Assembly: GCA_036265385.1 (NCBI GenBank) | Contig: DATAPD010000009.1 | Location: 59,535-123,534, forward strand | DNA length: 64,000 nt | Reading direction: 5' to 3' | DNA from: DATAPD01 sp036265385 | GTDB taxonomy: Bacteria > Acidobacteriota > Terriglobia > Terriglobales > Acidobacteriaceae | Part shown: positions 59,964 to 64,000 of the stretch, one piece after another | How positions within the stretch are numbered: position 1 is the stretch's first letter | Layout: each line of letters starts with the position of its first letter | Program-made: the position numbers and the translations under genes | Notes under the pieces: model-generated | Seen by the model: the letters and a program-made list of their open reading frames with translations, nothing else | Databases searched by the model: none | What the model was told of the DNA's origin: nothing

Positions 59964-60506
59964 TTACTTGTGGATGTGGGGACTTTGCTTCGGATTTCCG
60001 CGCGAAGATGCGGGCGGTCCCTTGATGACTTTCACTTCGAAATTGACGGGCAGCTCTTTCGGCGGATAGCACGCAGCGTTATCGCAGGCCTGGTAACGCA
60101 ACTTTCCATGAAAGGCATAGTTTCCCGCCTGAACAGTCCTAAGCGGACGGACGGAAACATCGAGGTTGAAGTCTCCGCTATAGACATTCAACTTCTCCTG
60201 AGGCGCAAACGCGAAGCTCATATCCTGTCCAGCGGGATACTCCACTTTCGCCATGAAATCCGTCAAAGCATCAAGCTTCAAGGTTGTCGGTATCAGGAAC
60301 TCCGATTTAGGCGTGTTCGAATTGATGTGATATCCCGTCGCCACGCGCAACTGCAGGGGAACGGTCCCATTTTTCCCGCGCGTGATTGTGATTTTGGGCG
60401 GAGGCGCCAGCGAAACCGAGGGCGCTCTCGTACCTGGCGAGCCTTGCGCGAGAGCGGCGCCAACGAGAAGCAACAGCGCAACTGGAATTTTGGCAATGGT
60501 GCTCAT
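59964..60506 (-). CDS. DsbD-alpha-like exported thiol-disulfide domain protein
   Basis: A 180-residue protein with signal peptide (IAKIPVALLLLVGAALAQG) and a single DsbD N-terminal (alpha) immunoglobulin-like domain: ITITRGKNGTVPLQLRVATG, YHINSNTPKSEFLIPTTLKL and, near the end, LRYQACDNAACYPPKELPV with the two active-site cysteines spaced as in DsbD alpha. It should receive electrons from the membrane protein CcdA encoded downstream in the cluster. It is the last gene of the leftward ccdA-tlpA unit, 38 bp after tlpA. Confidence 0.85.
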   Translation of the reverse strand: MSTIAKIPVALLLLVGAALAQGSPGTRAPSVSLAPPPKITITRGKNGTVPLQLRVATGYHINSNTPKSEFLIPTTLKLDALTDFMAKVEYPAGQDMSFAFAPQEKLNVYSGDFNLDVSVRPLRTVQAGNYAFHGKLRYQACDNAACYPPKELPVNFEVKVIKGPPASSRGNPKQSPHIHK

Positions 60507-60544
60507 CGGACGATACTGTAGGCCTCTCGAACCATTTCGGCCAG

Positions 60545-61099
60545 TTACTTTCGCGCCTGTACAGCGCTTCCTTCGTTCAACGCTTTTTTGATCGATGCCT
60601 CGATTTCGGCCTTGCCCTTTAGACCATAGACTTTGTCGACAACTTTTCCGTCCCGTCCGATATAGAACGTGGTTGGCAGAAATGGAATCCCGCCGTATGC
60701 CTCGCCGGTTCCTTCCTTCCCGAGCAGAATGGGATAGTTCACGCCAAGGTCTTTCGCAAACTTGGCGATATCCGCCTCACTCGCGTCGTCCATTGCGATA
60801 CCCAGGATCTGCAATCCCTCTGGTCCGTACTTGTTCTGCAGATCGACAAACCAAGGCATTTCGATCTTGCAGGGCTGACAGTAGGTAGCCCAGAAATTCA
60901 AGAGGACGGCCTTACCTTTGAAGTCCGCCAATTGAATGGTCTTACCATCCAGCGCCGCGAGGCTGAATTCGGGCGCTGGTCGTCCCTTAATGTCGGGAGG
61001 CGCAGGCCCTTTCGCGGTGCGGGCCATGTGCAGGCCGAAGAAGAGCATGCCTGCTACCAGGACCGCGATCACTACGATGACCAGGGGATTACGTTGCAC
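60545..61099 (-). CDS. TlpA/ResA-like thiol-disulfide oxidoreductase
   Basis: A 184-residue membrane-anchored thioredoxin-fold protein. An N-terminal helix (LVIVVIAVLVAGMLFFGLHM) is followed by the redoxin domain: GRPAPEFSLAALDGKTIQLA, LLNFWATYCQPCKIEMPWFV with the CQPC active site, and GIPFLPTTFYIGRDGKVVDK with the cis-Pro. It reduces periplasmic disulfides, for example in cytochrome c assembly. It is 9 bp after ccdA, so electrons from CcdA to this protein are likely. Confidence 0.93.
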   Translation of the reverse strand: MQRNPLVIVVIAVLVAGMLFFGLHMARTAKGPAPPDIKGRPAPEFSLAALDGKTIQLADFKGKAVLLNFWATYCQPCKIEMPWFVDLQNKYGPEGLQILGIAMDDASEADIAKFAKDLGVNYPILLGKEGTGEAYGGIPFLPTTFYIGRDGKVVDKVYGLKGKAEIEASIKKALNEGSAVQARK

Positions 61100-61108
61100 A
61101 AAGACTCC

Positions 61109-61831
61109 TTAAAGCGCGAATCGATTCAGGAACGACAAATAATTAGAGATTAAGGTGAAGCGTCCGAACACGAGCAAACCGCCAATCAGGATCAGCAACA
61201 CGCCGCTGGCAACTTCGAGCGCATGCATATGCGAGCGAAAGCGACTATAGAATTTCAGGAACCGTTCGATCCCAAGGGAAGTAAGCAGAAATGGTACGGC
61301 CAGCCCGAGCGAGTAGATGGCGAGGAGTAACACGCCCTTCATCACCGAATCCTGCGCAGCAGCGAATCCGAGAATGACTGCAAGAATCGGTCCGACGCAG
61401 GGAGTCCATCCGAATGCGAAGGCGAAGCCAATGACGAACGCACCCCACGCGGTGCTACCACCCTTGAGCTGATGGAGCCGGGTATCAGCTAGCAAAGCCT
61501 TAATCTGAAAAATTCCGGTAAGGTGCAAGCCAAAGATGATGATTACAACACCAGAAATGACCGCGAGCCTGGCCTTGTACATCGCCAGCAATTGACCTAC
61601 AGAAGTAGAAATCGCGCCCAGCGAAATGAAGACGATGCTGAATCCGATAATAAAAGCGATGGAGTTGAGCATCACTTTTTTAAGCAAGTCCGAATTCTGC
61701 TCCTGCAATTGCTCGACACCCGCGCCCGAAATCAGCGATACGTATCCGGGGACGAGTGGCAAGACGCACGGAGAGAGGAAGGAAATTACACCGGCGAAAA
61801 ACGCCGCAATCGGTAACGGGAGACTAGACAT
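61109..61831 (-). CDS. ccdA: Cytochrome c biogenesis / thiol-electron carrier CcdA
   Basis: A 240-residue inner-membrane protein with six hydrophobic helices. FFAGVISFLSPCVLPLVPGY carries the first redox Cys and the second lies in FAFGWTPCVGPILAVILG, as in DsbD beta/CcdA. It moves reducing power from cytoplasmic thioredoxin to the periplasmic TlpA-like and DsbD-alpha-like proteins downstream. It is the first gene of the three. Confidence 0.95.
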   Translation of the reverse strand: MSSLPLPIAAFFAGVISFLSPCVLPLVPGYVSLISGAGVEQLQEQNSDLLKKVMLNSIAFIIGFSIVFISLGAISTSVGQLLAMYKARLAVISGVVIIIFGLHLTGIFQIKALLADTRLHQLKGGSTAWGAFVIGFAFAFGWTPCVGPILAVILGFAAAQDSVMKGVLLLAIYSLGLAVPFLLTSLGIERFLKFYSRFRSHMHALEVASGVLLILIGGLLVFGRFTLISNYLSFLNRFAL

Positions 61832-61988
61832 AGAATGAAGTTATTGTATCCGGGCCGCTTGACCGCTTCAGCTTCTAAAGATGCGGCTGGGATGTGCAAT
61901 GTTACATGGAGATTTCGTGAAAATGTAAGTAGCTGATTGGAAAGCTGCCGCTTCAGGCGTGAACCATTCGAATCAGGTGACCTTCGCA

Positions 61989-63050
61989 TTACTTTTGAGC
62001 TTTGGACGGTTTGCGCGGTTTTGAAGGCCGCTCCTGTGGTGTCGGGCTTGGGACGGGTTCGGTAGCTGGCGGGAGCTCGAATATTTTGTGCAGAAATCCG
62101 GTTGGGACCGTCGCAGTAAGAACGGAACTGGATTCATGCTGCTCAACTTTTAAGCTTTGCAGAAAGGCATTGACGTCCACGTCCGTGCCATGAACAGTGA
62201 CCGACGATTCTGCCGTGTGAAATAGGTTTAAAAATGCGCCGATCTTTTCAGTAACGTCTCGCGCATCATCAGGGGAAGCTGCGAAAGCCTCTGCCCTAAG
62301 ATTGAGGGCACGAATGTAGCGTGCCGAAGCGACCACAACCGCAGGCTTGGAAAACAACAATGACATATTCCCAAGCACCGAGCTCGACACGCGCGTGGAA
62401 GGTTCCACGCGGGCTATTCCCCATGCGAGCGTGGTGAACGGGATCTCGTAGTTGATCGGGATCGTCTTGTAGTAGCGGCGCATGAACCAGGGCCCCGCGA
62501 AGGGAGACGCGAGCTTATGAGAGCGATCGATCATGCCGCGAATCACGGCCGGATCATCGAGGTTCGAAGCGGCAACCGTATCGACGGAAAGCAGCGAAAC
62601 GCGCAACGTCCGGCCTTCGAGCGGAATGTCGTAAATGTCGTTGTCGCCGTACTTGTCGACCTTCGTGGAAAGCTTCCGCAGGTAAGCGGTCATGCGGTCG
62701 GTTTCGATCTTTCCTACAAAAACCTCTGAATAGCGTGCTTCTTTTGCTGAGTTTCCCGGGTGACCGGGATAGTGCACCGCAACCGCAGCCTCATTGAGGT
62801 CGCGCTCGAACTGGAAGCCGGTCTCGCTAATAAATTGCTCATATTCCGGCTCGTGCGAGACAGGAGGCAGTTGGTCGGTGGCGTTCAAGGCCCGCATCCA
62901 GCGGAGGTTCACATAAAAAAAGCCCTCCGCGCCTGGTAACAGCCGGGCTGGCTCCGGAGGAGCGTACTTGCGCAACTGAACCACAAAAATGATTGCGCCC
63001 GCGGTCAGCAGGACAATCAGAATCAGTGGAAGGGGACGCTTAATCCTCAT
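61989..63050 (-). CDS. Membrane-anchored hypothetical protein
   Basis: A 353-residue protein with an N-terminal anchor (LPLILIVLLTAGAIIFVVQL) and a soluble part with PARLLPGAEGFFYVNLRWMR, YDIPLEGRTLRVSLLSVDTV and a Pro/Lys-rich tail (PSPTPQERPSKPRKPSKAQK). The ATG at 63050 is chosen because the frame upstream runs through tRNA-Thr, where translation would be meaningless. The family resembles DUF3352-type proteins only loosely, and the function is unknown. Confidence 0.7.
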   Translation of the reverse strand: MRIKRPLPLILIVLLTAGAIIFVVQLRKYAPPEPARLLPGAEGFFYVNLRWMRALNATDQLPPVSHEPEYEQFISETGFQFERDLNEAAVAVHYPGHPGNSAKEARYSEVFVGKIETDRMTAYLRKLSTKVDKYGDNDIYDIPLEGRTLRVSLLSVDTVAASNLDDPAVIRGMIDRSHKLASPFAGPWFMRRYYKTIPINYEIPFTTLAWGIARVEPSTRVSSSVLGNMSLLFSKPAVVVASARYIRALNLRAEAFAASPDDARDVTEKIGAFLNLFHTAESSVTVHGTDVDVNAFLQSLKVEQHESSSVLTATVPTGFLHKIFELPPATEPVPSPTPQERPSKPRKPSKAQK

Positions 63051-63235
63051 GAAAGGGAGGTCAGGGTGGTCATCATAGCACCGGATTTGCGAAGACGTTA
63101 GAAGGCTGCCGGAAAGACGTACCGCTTTGATTGCACGTAGATAACCGTTATGGTACCTTAATAAATTGTCCCAGCAGTCTGATAGGGAACAAGGGATGAC
63201 TGTGCCTGAAGGGTCAGCGCCCTGCAAGAAGTTTT

Positions 63236-63311
63236 GCTGGCGTAGCTCAGCTGGTAGAGCATCTGATTTGTAATCAGAGGGTCGGGGGTTCAAATCCCTT
63301 CGCCAGCTCCA
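63236..63311 (+). tRNA. tRNA-Thr (TGT)
   Basis: A 76-nt cloverleaf with acceptor GCTGGCG/CGCCAGC, anticodon stem CTGAT/ATCAG and loop TTTGTAA giving anticodon TGT, T-loop GTTCAAATC and encoded CCA. It is the first of a rightward tRNA cluster. Confidence 0.96.
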
Positions 63312-63540
63312 GAATAGTTTTCCGGAAGTAGAGGCAATTGCGCGGACGCGCGCGGTACGAGCGCAAAAAAGTTTTTCCAACGCACTCCATCAAGAATTTT
63401 ATCCGGCGAATCGAGCTTGTGGGCGTAGGTGTTCGCCCGTTCAGATTTCGACGATCTTCGTTTGTTGCGATGGGAAGGCCTTGTTGATCCGCAAACAGTA
63501 GCCCGGCAGTGCTCCGGTTGGCCGAGTTTCTCGGCATTCT

Positions 63541-63628
63541 GCACAGGTGGCCGAGCGGTTAATGGCAGCAGACTGTAAATCTGCCGCTCCTTGGAGCTAC
63601 GGAGGTTCGAATCCTCCCCTGTGCACCA
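63541..63628 (+). tRNA. tRNA-Tyr (GTA)
   Basis: An 88-nt tRNA with a long variable arm. Acceptor GCACAGG/CCTGTGC, anticodon loop CTGTAAA giving GTA, T-loop GTTCGAATC and encoded ACCA are all visible. Confidence 0.96.
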
Positions 63629-63647
63629 TGTTCTTTGAGGGGCTGTG

Positions 63648-63917
63648 ATGCGCGAAGAACCACAAGCGGCAGTGGGCGCGGGTTCGAGTCGCGATGATCC
63701 AAAGCGGTCGGGCTCAGAACTTGCCCGGCGATATCCGGCAGCTCTTCTGTTGTACGGCGTTTTGGCAGTGCTTTGTTGGTTTACCCTTGATGGAAAGGTT
63801 CCAGTCATGGGCAGACCGGTGGAATTGAGGCTGATTCCACTGCTTATCATTGGTGGGTTAGCGTTGCGCACGGTGTTGGCGATGCAGGCAGAAAAGATTC
63901 GCCGCGAAGATGATTGA
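63648..63917 (+). CDS. Small two-helix membrane protein
   Basis: An 89-residue protein with two hydrophobic segments (YPAALLLYGVLAVLCWFTLD; LRLIPLLIIGGLALRTVLAM) and charged ends. The ATG at 63648 is preferred to the GTG at 63645. It lies between tRNA-Tyr and tRNA-Thr; function unknown. Confidence 0.65.
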   Translation: MREEPQAAVGAGSSRDDPKRSGSELARRYPAALLLYGVLAVLCWFTLDGKVPVMGRPVELRLIPLLIIGGLALRTVLAMQAEKIRREDD

Positions 63918-63950
63918 AGACGGATATTCGTTCTGCGGTTTGTTATAGGG

Positions 63951-64000
<50 letters not shown>

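Noticed and set aside
63051..63380. N-terminal extension of the 61989-63050 protein
   Set aside because: The frame runs through the antisense of tRNA-Thr; the anchor helix at 63050 gives a natural start.

Overview
The window looks like chromosomal DNA of an Acidobacteriota bacterium, probably Terriglobia/Koribacter-like. This is inferred from gene content, not from a database search: DUF3617 and OmpR-type winged-helix membrane regulators, LpxC (a lipid A-making Gram-negative), a glutaminyl-tRNA synthetase beside GltX, DUF4388/PATAN and PilZ regulators, and moderately GC-rich genes carrying many TTG/GTG starts. Most of the sequence is ordinary, densely packed housekeeping and accessory genes.

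Layout. 1-4.0 kb: a winged-helix regulator cut by the left edge, a DUF3617 protein, a DUF4256/MmcQ-like pair and a phospholipase D-like enzyme. 4.0-8.1 kb: a four-gene minus-strand ABC importer operon with a STAS-domain protein inside it. 8.3-11.3 kb: lactate dehydrogenase and lactate permease. 11.5-13.8 kb: a large secreted polysaccharide deacetylase-like protein. 14.03-22.95 kb: an integrated mobile element. 23-27.8 kb: diguanylate cyclase, RNase R, tRNA-Pro, VOC protein. 28-33.6 kb: a surface glycan cluster (beta-propeller protein, glycosyltransferase, flippase) with a divergent sulfotransferase. 34.4-36.5 kb: queD-queE-queC for preQ0/queuosine. 36.6-42.5 kb: TPR protein, PilT-like ATPase, and molybdenum cofactor genes moeA-moaC-mogA with a response regulator among them. 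42.5-56.5 kb: D-aminoacylase-like enzyme, membrane proteins, rsmD, site-2 protease, folK, PilZ protein, lpxC, LolA-like protein, SDR, and a GGDEF/HD-GYP giant. 56.7-64 kb: gltX-glnS, a split DsbD system (ccdA-tlpA-DsbD alpha), and a tRNA cluster (Thr, Tyr, Thr).

The most interesting object is the ~8.9-kb element inserted at the 3' end of tRNA-Ser(GCT). It is bounded by near-identical 19/20-bp direct repeats (14030-14048 and 22934-22953) and has a tyrosine integrase next to the tRNA. A GGTATCACC 9-mer is repeated five times at the left end and twice at the right end, like integrase arm-type or excisionase sites. Its main operon starts from a TTGACA-16-TATTGT promoter and encodes a small HTH protein, a RepA-like RecA-fold ATPase with a degenerate P-loop, and a chain of small, mostly overlapping unknown genes, including a 53-residue very basic protein. 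Between its last rightward gene and the integrase lies ~800 bp holding a series of strong stem-loops. Three share an outer ATCGC/GCGAT stem and, read on the minus strand, end in 7-8 T; each is preceded on that strand by a second structured hairpin. This looks like a tandem array of small RNAs with their own terminators. I recognise no capsid, terminase, relaxase, reverse transcriptase or defence gene, so the element's lifestyle is open.
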